Program-made: the position numbers and the translations under genes
DNA from: Monoraphidium neglectum
Lineage: Eukaryota; Chlorophyta; Chlorophyceae; Sphaeropleales; Selenastraceae
DNA: 35,871 nucleotides
Direction: 5' to 3'
Assembly (NCBI RefSeq): GCF_000611645.1
Contig: NW_014013426.1
Coordinates: 1-35,871 of the forward strand
Shown here: positions 8,898 to 19,404 of the stretch, one piece after another
Position numbering within the stretch: position 1 is the stretch's first letter
How the letters are laid out: every line of letters starts with the position of its first letter
The notes under the pieces: generated by a model
Told to the model about the DNA's origin: nothing
Databases searched by the model: none
Seen by the model: the letters and a program-made list of their open reading frames with translations, nothing else

Positions 8898-11484
8898 TCA
8901 TTGGCCGCCACCAGGGCGCAGGACCGCCCCGACTTCCCGCCGCATGGCCGCCCGCCGCCGCCGCCACCGCTCGCTGCCGCGATACCGCCGCTCGCCCACA
9001 GCCTCTTCCTCTTCCAAAATGCCCTCTGCTCCGCCATCATCCTCCTCCTCTTCATCTTCAACATCATCCTCAAGAAACTGCCCGGCATCGATCCGTGATC
9101 TCCGTTGCTGCTCGCTAGCGCCGCGCTCGCCGGCTGCTTTTGCCGCACTCCCTCGCCCGCCGCCGCCGCCGCCGCCGCCGCTGTCCTGTGCCGCCCGCAC
9201 CTCTCCCACACCATTTGAGCTGTTGTCATCGGCGGGCATGAGGTCCTGGCCCCCGAACACGAGCTCCAGGTCAGTGGGGGTGACGTGGCGCCACTCGCCC
9301 TCGGGCAGGCCTTCCAGGGTAAGCGCACCCACCGTGCGGCGGTGCAGCGACACCACCTTGCGCCCAAGCGCCGCAAACATGCGGCGCACCTGCCGGCGCG
9401 CGGGGGCGGGTGCGTGCGTGCCGTGGGCGCCAGAGGGCGTGCGAGTTTGGGAGGGTCTAGCTGCAGCGTGGTCTGGTGTTAACAGCAAATCGCGAAACAG
9501 CACAGCACAGCACAGCACAGCACAGCACAGCACAGCATAGCACAGCACAGCACAGCGCAACACATCACATCACAACTCAGCACAACACAGCACAACCCAG
9601 CACAGCACAGCGCGGCACGGCACAGCGCGGTACGGCACAGCGCGGCATAGCGTAGCACAGACCTCCATGGTGCAGCACCGATGCGGCGCGGTGCATGGAG
9701 CAAAGTCATCCCCCTAGATGTGCTGCCCAATGGAATGTGATTCATAAGCACCAGCCATGCTGTGCCTCCATCTGCCCCCAAAGACAAAGACACCGCTCCA
9801 TGCCTGCACCTGATGGTATCGCCCCTCTGCCAGCGCCACCTCGGCGGTCGTGCCCCCCTCCAGGACGCTCAGCGCCGCCGGCAGCAGCGGTGACCGGTCA
9901 CCTTCCAGCGTGAGCGTGCCGCTCGCAAAGCGGCGCGCAGCGGCGGCTGCCTCCTTGGCGGACAGCGGCGCGTCGAGCGTTGCAACGTACACCTTCCAGA
10001 TGCCTGCGGCCCAATGACAAGAGGCAGGCGAGGCGCGAGAGGGCCGTGCATACCCATTGGCAATGAGAGTGGGTGCAAAGGAAGCACTTGTGTCTCGCCA
10101 AAGCAGCTGCGGAGCCCGGAATGTCGCAACGCCTGCTGCAGCGTGAGGACACCCGGCGCACCCATGATTCATCCGCTGCGGCCTGCAAGGCCAGGCGCGC
10201 CGCCCGCCCTGCTCGCGCACGCTCACGTTTTGAGGGCGACTTGATGCGGTGCAGCAGCTGGCCGTCGTCGGTGAGGAGCAGCAGGCCGCTGGTCTCCTTA
10301 TCCAGGCGCCCGACCGCACTCAGGAAGGGGCGGCGGCGGCTGTACCTGAAGAGGCGTGGCGATGGGGGACCGGCAATGGCACTGCGCCGGCTGGGGGCAC
10401 GGGGGCCAGGGAGAGCCCGCGACAGTTCTGCAATGAAGACACCACGACAAAGGGATTGCTACATCCCATGTCTTCAGCACCGCCTGCCCTTGCAGGCGCC
10501 ACGCAGATGTGCTTGCAAGCACAATCCAACACACACTGACGCCCGCAAAGCCGCGCAGCCGCCGAGTCGCTACCTGTGGGGCAGCAGGTCGTACACGACG
10601 GGGTCCAGCACGCGCTCGTCATCAGGTGACGTCACCACGTAGCCGACCGGCTTGTGCAGCAGGACCGTCAGCGGGGAAGGCGGGTCGAGCGGCTCCCCGT
10701 CGAGCAGCACCTCGGAGGCGCGCACCTTCTCGCCAATCTGTGTTGTTGGAGGTGTGCGGTTTCAATACCGTAAGTTTCGGGCAAATTTTGAGGTTGCAGC
10801 GCGGGAAGACGCAGGCCAACAGGCGTCACGCTACGCGCGAATTGTTGATGAAGCGGAAGTCGGCCCCTCCATGCAGCAACACGTCGAAGAGCGCATGCAC
10901 CTCGAGCATCCAGGAGCCCACGCACCCAGCGCCCAGGCACCATCAGGATGAACTCAGCAACAGCGCTGAGTACAGTCCAGTTAAGCACCATGTTTCTGCT
11001 GCATACACACGCCAGTGCCAACCCCGCCACTGGGGCGCCCCACCCGCAGGGCCTTGCCGCTCGCCGCCAGCGTCACACGGCCGCGTTTGACCAGTGTCGC
11101 GCACTCCTGGCGCTTGGCATACCCGAGGTTGGCCAGCAGGCGCTCCACACGCAGCGGCTTGCCGTCATCGACGGTCGACGCTGCCGTGTCTGGCTCCTCA
11201 CTGTCATCCCCACCGCTGCCTTCACCGCCGCCGCCGCCACCGCTGGCGCTTGCCTGCGCAGCTCGGGGACTAGGGACTACGCCGCGACTGGAGGGAATCG
11301 CAGCCCAGGAGCTCCATGTGCTCCGTGCTGAGGTGCAGCAGCACGTGCGTGGCAGCGATGCTGACCGACCCAGCTCGAGCAGGTGGATGGGCGGCGAGTG
11401 GCGGTCGGGCGGCCGCCGCACCTGTCGGCCCCATGGCACCGTCGCCACCGGCAGGCGCCTCAGCAGGATAGAAGGAGCCCTCAT
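8898..11484 (-). CDS. RsuA-type rRNA pseudouridine synthase, probably organellar
   Basis: Isomerises a uridine in small-subunit rRNA; bacterial RsuA makes pseudouridine 516 in 16S rRNA, so a chloroplast or mitochondrial 16S target is inferred. Exons 11484-11044, 10737-10574, 10345-10227, 10003-9810 and 9389-8898 keep phase and give 469 residues. Residues 1-100 are Arg-, Ser- and Pro-rich with few acidic residues, like a transit peptide. An S4 RNA-binding domain follows (about 110-147: LRVERLLANLGYAKRQECAT). LHKPVGYVVTS precedes the catalytic motif VGRLDKETSGLLLLT with Asp217. AEGRYHQ joins VRRMFAALGRKVVSLHRR exactly across an intron, followed by LEGLPEGEWRHVT, a close match to the RsuA C-terminus. 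About 110 extra C-terminal residues are unusual: a Gly run, an acidic stretch (FLEDDVEDEEEEDD) and an Arg-rich end. The start is the first ATG giving a presequence; the true N-terminus is less certain than the rest. Confidence 0.93.
9482..9660. repeat. Pentanucleotide CACAG satellite inside an intron
   Basis: About 180 bases of CACAG units, nearly perfect from about 9501 to 9555 and decaying into CGCGG, CACGG and CAACA variants towards 9660. It lies in the last intron (9809-9390) of the pseudouridine synthase. In transcript sense the unit is CTGTG. Its five-base period makes every frame read as a Cys/Ala/Val/Leu string, which is not a protein. Confidence 0.95.
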
Positions 11485-12155
11485 TGCCTATCAAAGATAT
11501 TCTCGGCAGTGAGTGCCAGAACGCTTTGTGCGTTGGTCGCTCTTTTTCTCGTGGGAGTCTCGCAGCAAATCAAAATCGATGTGATCTAGAGGTCGAGCAA
11601 CATTCCGACGTCAACAATACGTGACAAGACACCGCACCAATTGAATCTATCGCGTATGATACAACAGCGTCTCATGAATGAAATTGCCTTGGAACGTGGC
11701 AATCATACGGTAGTCATAGCCCGCGGACACCATACTGACAGTGCAGAGGGCAAGGACAACTGAGTGATTGCATCAATTCTCCCATATTCATTGTATCAGG
11801 GCGACGTGACATTGCTTGTCTGGAGCTTCGGTGTGCCGCTGCGGCAACACCCTCCGCGGCACACACACCCTGCACAGCAGAGCCGGTGACAATTGATTGC
11901 ATATCTTGTGCCGTGTTTGATTTTACCCCGCGGCACCGCCGAAGTCAGCGTACCTGCACGCCCTGCTTGTGGCGCTGCGCTGATTGTGTAGACTCGCAGG
12001 GCGCTGATCGCCTCTGGAGTGCGCCATGCAGCGCACCGCGGTGCCGCTCTAGCCTCGGTGCAGCATGATCAGCCGCTGAGGCGCAGCGCTCTTGGAATAG
12101 CGAGGCCGTACGGCAGGCGGTTGGGCGCAAGGCACTGGCCGGGCGCCCAGCGGCC
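11485..12155. promoter_or_regulatory. Divergent upstream region, pseudouridine synthase and glycosyltransferase
   Basis: The two flanking genes point away from this 671-base spacer, so both promoters must lie here. The middle (about 11540-11900) is AT-richer than the flanks. I see no convincing TATA box or other named element, and no coding exon. Confidence 0.5.
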
Positions 12156-13030
12156 ATGATGGTCCCTTTCTCTCGTGGCCCCAGCTACCAGCGGATCCCC
12201 AGCTTCAGCCAGCTTCACGGCCACAGCGCGGCCCAGCAAAGCGGCACACCCCCAGGCTGCCGCACGCGCGCAGCACGCGCGGCAGCGGGCAGTGCGGCGC
12301 CGCTGATCCTCCTCTGCCTGCTGTCGTCGGCACTAACATACTTCGCGACCCACGGCATGCAGCGGCACGCGGTCTCGGCCAGCGCCGCACGGCTGGACGC
12401 CCTGGCCGCAGACACGTGGAACCTGCCGCCCGTCGCGCCGCCGGAGGCCACTGTGAGGCTGGAGGGGGCAGGCGGGGGCGGCGCCAGCACGCTGCGCGCG
12501 GCCGCGGCGGCGCGGCTGCTCAACCCCGCCAGCTCCGACGGGGCGGCAGCGCCAGCGGCGGTAGTAGCGGCGTCGCCACTGGGGGATGTGCCGGCAGCCG
12601 TCGCGCCTGTTGCGGTCGAGCAATTTGAGCGGGCGCACGAGGAGCCGCTTGCGCAGCTGGCGGCGCACCCACCCCCCAACGCGGCCATCCCTGAAGCCCA
12701 GTTAGCGGCCGCGGGCGAACGCCTCGTGCAGGAGCAGGAGCAGGTGGCACGGCAGCGGGATCCCAAGCAGCTGACCGGGTCAGGGGGCGCCGCGGCGCAC
12801 GCTGCAGCGGCGGGCGCAGCCGCTGTGTCTGCGCATGCGCCTGGTGCAAACAGCCACAAGGAGGTACATGCCGCCGCCGCAGCCATGGCCCCGCATCAGC
12901 CTTCACAGCAGGAGCACCATGCGCAGGCGGCGACTCCGCAGCGGCAGCAGCAGCAGCACCCGCAGCAGCAGCACCCGCAGCAGCAGCACCCGCAGCAGCA
13001 GCACCCGCAGCGGCAGCACCCGCAGCAGCC

Positions 13031-13071
<41 letters not shown>

Positions 13072-14027
13072 TCGCACCCCAGCCGCTGGCTGCCACACAG
13101 GCGCCGCAGCAGGCGGCGCCCATGGCGCAGCAGCAGCACCACCACCAGCCCGCCGCCGCGGCCCTGGCAACGCCGTCACTGGCTCACGTGCAGCCCTCCT
13201 CTGTCGCGCCCCACCTGGCACACCTCAAAGACCCCAGGCCCCGCCGCCCCCCGCGCCCGCGCCAGCAGCCGGCCGCCGGCGCGGCGGCGCCGGCCGGCCT
13301 GCGGCGTGCGCGGAGGGACGGGATCGAGCTGAAGCCCTACGGCGCCACCGGCCGCACGCGCGTGGCGCTGGTCAACCACGCCCCCTACCACCTGGAGATC
13401 GTGGCCGGCTGGCTGCACGTGCTGAGTCAGCTTCCGGTGGAGGTGATCTGGTACCAAGCGGGGCAGGCGACGCCGGGAGGCGTGGAGACCTTCACGGTGG
13501 ACGAGCTGTTGGAAGCGCAGGTGTGTGTATGTGTGTATGTGTGTATGTGTGTATGTGTGTGGGGGTGGCAGGGTGAGTGTTTACATTTGAGTTGGGGAGG
13601 ATGTTTGCGGATGTATGTTTGTGTGTGTGTATGTGTTTATCTGTGGATGTGCGTGTTCATGTGTGTTGGTGTCCTGTATGTGTGTGCTTGTACGTGTGTA
13701 TGTGTGTATGTGTGTGTGTGTGTATGTGTGTGTGTGTGACAGAGAGAGTGTGTGTGTGTGTCGCACGGATGGTGTGTCGTTCATCCAAGGGGAAGGGTGG
13801 GCTGACCCAATCAACAATACGCAACAGGGTAGAGATGGATTCATTAACACATGATGTGGTCTTGCGCTATGGGCCTAGGGTGCCAGGCAGCTGCAAACAA
13901 GATTGCGCGCCGCTCCTTGAGCGCACACGCTGCCGGGCTCCAGCCCCCTTGCTTCCCGACCGCCGTTTGTAGCCCTTCTCTTGTCCTCCTTCGTGTCCTC
14001 GCGCCCCCCCACATACACACGTGCGCG

Positions 14028-14071
<44 letters not shown>

Positions 14072-16045
14072 GATTCTACGAACTGGTGGACCCCTCTGGG
14101 TTCCGCATGGTGCCCGTAACCTCGGAGCCCGTGCGCGTGGACTTTGCTGTCTTTGTTTCGCCCGAGTACTACGAGCACCAGACCAAGGTGTGGGCAGGGG
14201 GGGGGGGGTGGGGAGCGGACGTGGCCCTAGGGTTCTGGGGTTGCCCGGGGGGAGTACTGAGGGACTATCATGCCGCCAAGGTGGGACCTCTGGTTTCACG
14301 GGTGCGTTACGCCATGGCCGGCCGTGCCAAGCATCCCAAGGCCCGAACCAAGCCAACAGCGCGACCCATCCAACCGCCGCCGACGCCCGCAGCTCTTCCT
14401 GGAGCGCGCCCTCCCCATATCCTCGGTGATGGTCGTGCACAACGGCGGCAACCACGCGCTGCAGCGCCTCAAGGCGCTCGCGCCGCGCACCCACATCGTC
14501 GCCCTCGCGCCCCACGTGGCTGCGGCGGCGCGCGAGAGGCTGGGTCTGGACGTGGAGTGGGCGATGGCCGCGCACCCCTTCAAGCCCAAGGCGAGCGGGG
14601 TCCTGCAGGCGTGGGTGTTTTTGGTTGCTTGTGTGTATGTTCGTGCCCACGCGTGTGTGTTTGCGTGTGTGTGCGTGTGTGTGTGTGTGCGCGCGTGTGT
14701 GGACTGAGCGGCTGCTCGGCTGGCCTGGCGCCATGGCCGGCCGGAGGGCGGGTGGCAGCAATGGAGGGAGGGCAGAGCGACAGTGCCGCAGCGGCCCGCG
14801 CGCCTGTGTGCGCGGGCCCACGCCCTCCCAAGGGGACCGCCTGCGTTCTCGCCCCACTCGCGTGCCTCCGATGCAGCCTGTCCAGGCAAATCTGTTCAGG
14901 CAAATCTGTTCAGCTTATTCCCCTGCCCCTGCCCGCCGCCCCGCCCCTGCCGCCCCCGCAGGCGCCTTGTGAGCTGAGCGGCCCCAGCGCCGCGGCGCCG
15001 CTCTGCCTCCACGGCTTCGCCATCCAGGGCAACTTCGAGCCGCAGCGCCGCAACTACACGCGCGTCTGGTCGATGCTGCGCGCCCACGCGGCGGCCGGCC
15101 GCATACCCACGGCGCCGCCGCTGCCGCCGCTGCACCTGCATCTGGTGGGGCGCGGCAATGTAGAGCATCTGGCCCTCCCGCCAGAGGTGGAGGCGGTGAC
15201 AACGGTCCACTTCAACCAGCCCTACCCAGATTACTACGAGCAGGTGGGCTTTCCCTTGTTCTCTCCCTCCCTCTCGCTATGTCTCGCGCAAATACCTCGT
15301 TGCATTGCACACGCGTGCGCGCGCCGCACCTCGCAAATGGAGGCATGATGGAGTGGGTTGCACATATCGAGCGGGCTCGCAGTCCCGTCCGCCCCGCACG
15401 CCAGCCTCCCCTCTGCTAACAACCGGATCCAACCCCTCAACCCCCCCCCCACATACGCCCCCATCTCCCTCCTGCACACACACATACACATAAACATGAA
15501 CACACACACACACCCACACACACACACATATACACACAAACCTCACGCAGATCCACCACACGCATGCGCTACTGCTCGTCCTGGGCTCCCCCGCGTACCT
15601 GACCTCCAAGATGAGCTCCACAGTGGTGTCCTCCCTCACCACGGGCGTCCCCGTCGTCGCTGACGAGGCGGTGCTGGGCGCCTACACGTTCCTGCCGCGC
15701 GAGGCTGTGTTTGAGATGCGCAAGGGGGAGGACGAGGTGGACGCCATGATCAGGGTGGGTGTGAGGGAGGAGGGGGGGCGGAGGTGGGGCGGGGCAGTGG
15801 GGGCGAGCCACAGGCGGCCGGGAGGCGTGATGAGGCTGACTAGGACAGGGGGCCAAGGCATCGGCACGATAGACAGGAGGCAGAGGTGAGAGGCCGGCTA
15901 TCATTTCGCCGCCACATCGGTTTCTTGCGCGTTGCGTGACCAAGCGCATGCACGCAAACGCACTCTCTCCCACGCGCATGACTCGTGCGCGTGCACGCAT
16001 TCGCACAACACCGGCTTATCCTCAACTCGACACACACAACCCACG

Positions 16046-16080
<35 letters not shown>

Positions 16081-16253
16081 AGGTTCTTGCGATGCCCCCA
16101 GACCAAATCCTGCGCGTCCACTACCGCGTTAAGGAACTGGCCACGTCCCTCAACGCACGCACCCTCGAGCTGCTGCGCACCCGCTGGATGCCATTGCCGC
16201 GGGAGGTGCGAGCGCGCCATGCGGCGCTGCACATCCCAACGGCGCTGACGTGA
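12156..16253 (+). CDS. Golgi-type membrane glycosyltransferase-like protein
   Basis: Exons 12156-13520, 14071-14187, 14393-14590, 14962-15243, 15551-15754 and 16083-16253 are all phase 0 and give 778 residues. The N-terminus has a short basic tail and one hydrophobic segment (about 49-66: LILLCLLSSALTYFATH), the layout of a type II Golgi enzyme. A long Ala/Gln-rich stem with QQQHP repeats and polyQ reaches about residue 380. The lumenal part begins TRVALVNHAPYHLEIVAGWL and continues with VMVVHNGGNHALQRLKALAP, then LCLHGFAIQGNFEPQRRNYT, LHLHLVGRGNVEHL and SSTVVSSLTTGVPVVADEAV. The alternation of beta strands with Gly-rich loops and the late GVPVVAD segment resemble two-Rossmann-domain (GT-B) transferases; donor and acceptor sugars cannot be told. 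The third intron uses a GC donor (AAG|GCGAGC at 14591). ATG codons occur at 12156 and 12159. Gene reality is strong; the transferase assignment is inferred from fold-like features. Confidence 0.8.
12947..13070 (+). repeat. 15-base tandem repeat (QQQHP) followed by a CAG run
   Basis: About five copies of a 15-base unit reading Gln-Gln-Gln-His-Pro, one with CGG replacing CAG, followed by a run of about 12 CAG codons. The unit length is a multiple of three, so copy changes keep the frame. It lies in the stem of the glycosyltransferase-like protein. Confidence 0.9.
13521..13770 (+). repeat. TG-rich tract beginning at an intron donor
   Basis: Alternating TG with ATG interruptions occupies most of the first 250 bases of intron 1 of the glycosyltransferase gene; the donor GT is itself the first unit. 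Confidence 0.9.
14019..14070 (+). repeat. CA repeat ending at the intron acceptor
   Basis: A CA/CG-rich stretch becomes a pure CA run from about 14039 and ends as the acceptor CAG of the same intron whose 5' end is TG-rich. The final AC unit merges into the splice acceptor. Confidence 0.92.
14630..14702 (+). repeat. TG-rich tract in intron 3, donor side
   Basis: Mixed TG and CG dinucleotides starting about 40 bases past the GC donor of intron 3 of the glycosyltransferase gene. Confidence 0.85.
15475..15540 (+). repeat. CA-rich tract in intron 4, acceptor side
   Basis: Imperfect CA units with TA interruptions, ending 10 bases before exon 5 of the glycosyltransferase gene. Confidence 0.85.
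16039..16080 (+). repeat. CA run adjoining the acceptor of intron 5
   Basis: A clean CA run ends immediately before the CAG acceptor at 16080-16082 of the last intron of the glycosyltransferase gene. Confidence 0.9.
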
Positions 16254-18010
16254 CACCGGGCGACAGGGCTGCGCGGCAGGGAGGCTTCAGCGTGCGTCGC
16301 CGCCGCGGTGAGAGCGCCGTGACGGCGCCCATCGTGCAGGGAGCGGCGGCACGCGAGTGCAGGCGTCCGCACGGTCGGCGCTTCGCGGATGCTTTGGCCC
16401 CGCCCTCTCGGGTTGCAGGGCGCGCCACGCACGGCGCTGGGCCGCAATTGATGTTAAGGGACTGGGTCCTTGCCGGTTGTGGGTTCATGATTGCCTTTTT
16501 TGTTGTGCGTTGTGTACCCGCACCCCGTGAGTTTTGATTGATTGTTACAGTGTCAATTGTTTCGCTATTCTGCCATGCCGCGCCACCCCTGCGGCCCTCC
16601 TTTTGTAGCGCCTGCCTCTGTGGGCAGGCCCGCACTCCTCTCCCGGACAGCTGGCACTCAGCCTGGACGCCCCATCCCACCAGGCACCATACCCTTGCAC
16701 CCCGCTGCCACGCGTGCGGTCCGACACTGCTGGCAATTGGGACTGCGATAGCACTTGTTAGGATGGTTGAGCGGCCGCAAGTCCACTCCACGCCCAGCGC
16801 GTCCGACCCCTGGTGTTTGTCTGCGTGCGGCCATCAGGCTTGCTGCGCCCCTTGTGAGCGCCGCGCCTGCGGTGGCACAGCTGCCTCTGCACTGCCCGCC
16901 AGAGCGGAGCAACCAACGAAGTTTCAGGCAGTGCCCAAGATTTTTGCATGGACCACATATTTGCATGTGCCCTCGACCAGGACGCAAAAGTAGGCGTGCT
17001 TTGCTTATGGCAACGCCCCTGGCCACGCGCCTGCTGCTACCGCACACTGCAACTTCGGCGCGCCCCGGCCGCCCATTTCGCACTTGAGCGCGCAACTGCG
17101 ATGTGCTCATAGGTACCCTTAGCGGCACATACAGTGGCCGCCCAATCTTGTCGCGGATGTGGGGCGCCATGTAAGGGCCTGCTCGTGCCAGACCCCCCTC
17201 CTTTTGCTGCGCCTGGGGGCCGCAGCTGCTGCTGGAGCTGCCTTACCTACACTTGAATCGTGTTGACCAACGACATATGCAGTCTGTCTGCTTGTCTGCC
17301 TGGCGCAACTGAACGCCACGTGTTACATTCGTCGCGGCTGCAACTGCGCATCGTGCTGCGAGGGAGTTCATGCAGCCAGGTCACCAGCCAATCACCAACA
17401 CGCCAAAGGCAGCCTGCGCGACGCGGCCCCCTCAAGAATTGCGGGGCTCTGCAGTACAGCATCCTGCGGCCCTGCGCCGCACATGCTGAGTCACCACATG
17501 CTGCCGTACGCTGAATGGGTCCCCCAACAATGTGAGAAGTGCTCGTCAATCCAAGCACCGTGTGTAGGAGGGATGCATGGGTTTGACGGCTCAATGCTGT
17601 CCTGCTTGTCGACGACTAATCTGCATAAACGGCAAGGGGCGCGCACCCACAAAGAGTGCAGTGCACAGTCATCCCCAGCCAACCCCTTCCCGTCGGCAAT
17701 ACGCACAGGGACACGTGCAATCACGCCCTGGGTGATTTCACCGAGCCGGCCACACCAGCCCAGGCTTTCAACCTACCAGCCAGGCTTCGCCCCTTGTACC
17801 CCACCCCAAACGAGCACCCAGCCCAATATGCAATGCAAACGACCGCTGGGCAGTGCGCAAGCAAGCCGCTGATCCATGCTGCTACCACCGCCACCACCAT
17901 CGCCGCCCATCGCCGCCGCCCGCCTGTCGGCTTGGCCATGTTTGAGCCGTACAGAGGCGGCCGTTGCCGTCGGTCCCCTGCCCCCCCAAAGCTGTGAGTC
18001 AGCTCATCGT
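16254..18010. other. Convergent intergenic region, no gene supported
   Basis: This 1.76 kb lies between the 3' ends of the glycosyltransferase (+) and the SPIRAL1-like gene (-). Frames such as plus 16538-16993 are Cys-, Pro- and Arg-rich with no motif. A short minus-strand frame at 17170-17117 (MAPHIRDKIGRPLYVPLR before a GTACCT donor-like site) looks protein-like but I could not attach further exons. No repeats or RNA genes seen. Confidence 0.4.
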
Positions 18011-19404
18011 TCAGCCGAAGATGATCTGGGAGTTGCCGCCCGCGGTGCCGCCCGGCACCTTGGCGCCCGGCCTCACCTCCGTCAGGCCTGCGTTTATGGG
18101 GCGATGTCGGGGTGTTGGCTGCTGGCATTAAGACGATCGCCGCATCACGCCGTCAGTACAGACGCTTCACGCCACCCCTTTAGCGCTCCCCCCACCAATC
18201 CTAGCTCAGGAACAAGCGCCTGCATCCAGCTGCTGAGATTACTTTAGCGATTCCACAACCAGTCGTCCACACAGCACCCCTGGCCCACAAAACATGCTTG
18301 AAATCTCACCTTCGGGGCGTGGGCTGAGCGCGGCGCCATCAGTGGTCAGAGCGCCCGGCGGCGGCAGCCCCGCGGGCAGGCCCGCGCGCGCCGCCGGCGA
18401 CAGCGGCATGTCACGGCGGTTCCGGGGCGAGGGTGCGCTCTCGGGCGCGTTGGCCGTGGAGGCGTCGCCAAAGCAGATGGTGGTGGCGCCGCCGGGGGGC
18501 GCAAGGACGCGGCTGGAGGCGCGGTCAGTGATGAAGTTGCCGACGTTTTGCTGCGTACAGGCAAGGGCGATGGGCGTGAGGGGGGTGGAGGTGTTGAGTC
18601 ATAAATGCGGCTGACTGTGCAGGATGCATCTTGCCCTCCGTTGGCCCGATCACAGCTGTGCCTGCTAGTCTAAGTGTGCCTCTGCTGCATTGGCTTTCAC
18701 CTTTGGTCCCACTCCTACCACCCTCCCGCTCTTATCGCCGGCCCACCTGGCCCGAGGGGCGCATGTAGTTGTTCTGGGCAAACCCCTTGGCCACGTCAGT
18801 TGAGGCCGTGCCAGCCACCGCGTTGATGACCAGGTCCTCCCCACTCTCGTTCTTGAGAGAGCTGTGCGGCCAGGCAGGGCAGCATGGTGCGTTAAGCGAG
18901 GGGTGGAGGCAAGGATTGGGGATTGGCAAACAAGGAAGAAGGTGGGGTTGCATGGGGCGGGCGATGTTGGACGAGGGCCTCCTAAGATCGAGGTTGCCAG
19001 CTCAAGGTCATGGCAGACCGCCACACACGTGTTGTGACCGAGCTCAGCTGGCGGTCAACTCTCCGCACATATGACACAGCAACACAGCTTCGGCACGTCA
19101 CACCCATTGTGTTTTTGAAAACCCCCACCCCAACACCCACTTAATCCCACCCCAACACCTAGTTGTGCCACCTGGGCGTGATCTGCAGTGTCCAGAGGGC
19201 GTGTGCGGCCCCGAAGCAGCAACAGGGGTCAGCAGCAGCAGCAGCAGCCACTCACAAGTCCTTGGTGGCGAGCATGTTCTCCTTGAGGCGCTCCGCCAGC
19301 TGCTCCTTCCCACCAGCCGGGCTGATGCCGCGCAGGCGGCACTGGGTGCGCATGTCCTTGAGCAGGATCTGGCGGAACATGCAGTCAATGTCCTCAGGCG
19401 TCAT
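18011..19404 (-). CDS. SPIRAL1-like microtubule protein with a SAP-like N-terminus
   Basis: SPIRAL1 proteins bind cortical microtubules and guide cell elongation in plants. Exons 19404-19256, 18861-18747, 18550-18310 and 18087-18011 are phase-matched and give 193 residues. The family core is NNYMRPSGQ (80-88) then QNVGNFITDRASSRVLAPPG (89-108) and GATTICFGD, equivalent to the plant block NNY-x-R-x-x-GQN-x-GNF-x-TDR ending in a PGG motif. A second PGG-type motif closes the protein (GGNSQIIFG, last residues), as the paired Gly-rich motifs do in SPIRAL1. Before the core, residues about 15-47 (LKDMRTQCRLRGISPAGGKE onward) look like a SAP helix-turn-helix, which plant SPIRAL1 lacks. A Gln is duplicated at the 88/89 junction. 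The start MTPEDIDC is the first ATG; the sequence before it ends in a CAG that could be an acceptor, so an upstream exon is possible. Confidence 0.85.

Noticed and set aside
9482..9663. Cys/Ala/Val/Leu-rich peptides over the CACAG satellite
   Set aside because: A five-base repeat gives the same 15-base peptide pattern in all frames, and the stretch lies inside an intron.
13581..13854. Cys/Val- and His/Thr-rich frames over the TG and CA tracts
   Set aside because: These are translations of dinucleotide repeats inside intron 1 of the glycosyltransferase gene.
16538..17170. Overlapping frames on both strands, including a short MAPHIRDKIGRPLYVPLR reading
   Set aside because: The short peptide is appealing but no in-phase exon could be attached, and the larger frames have no coding signature.
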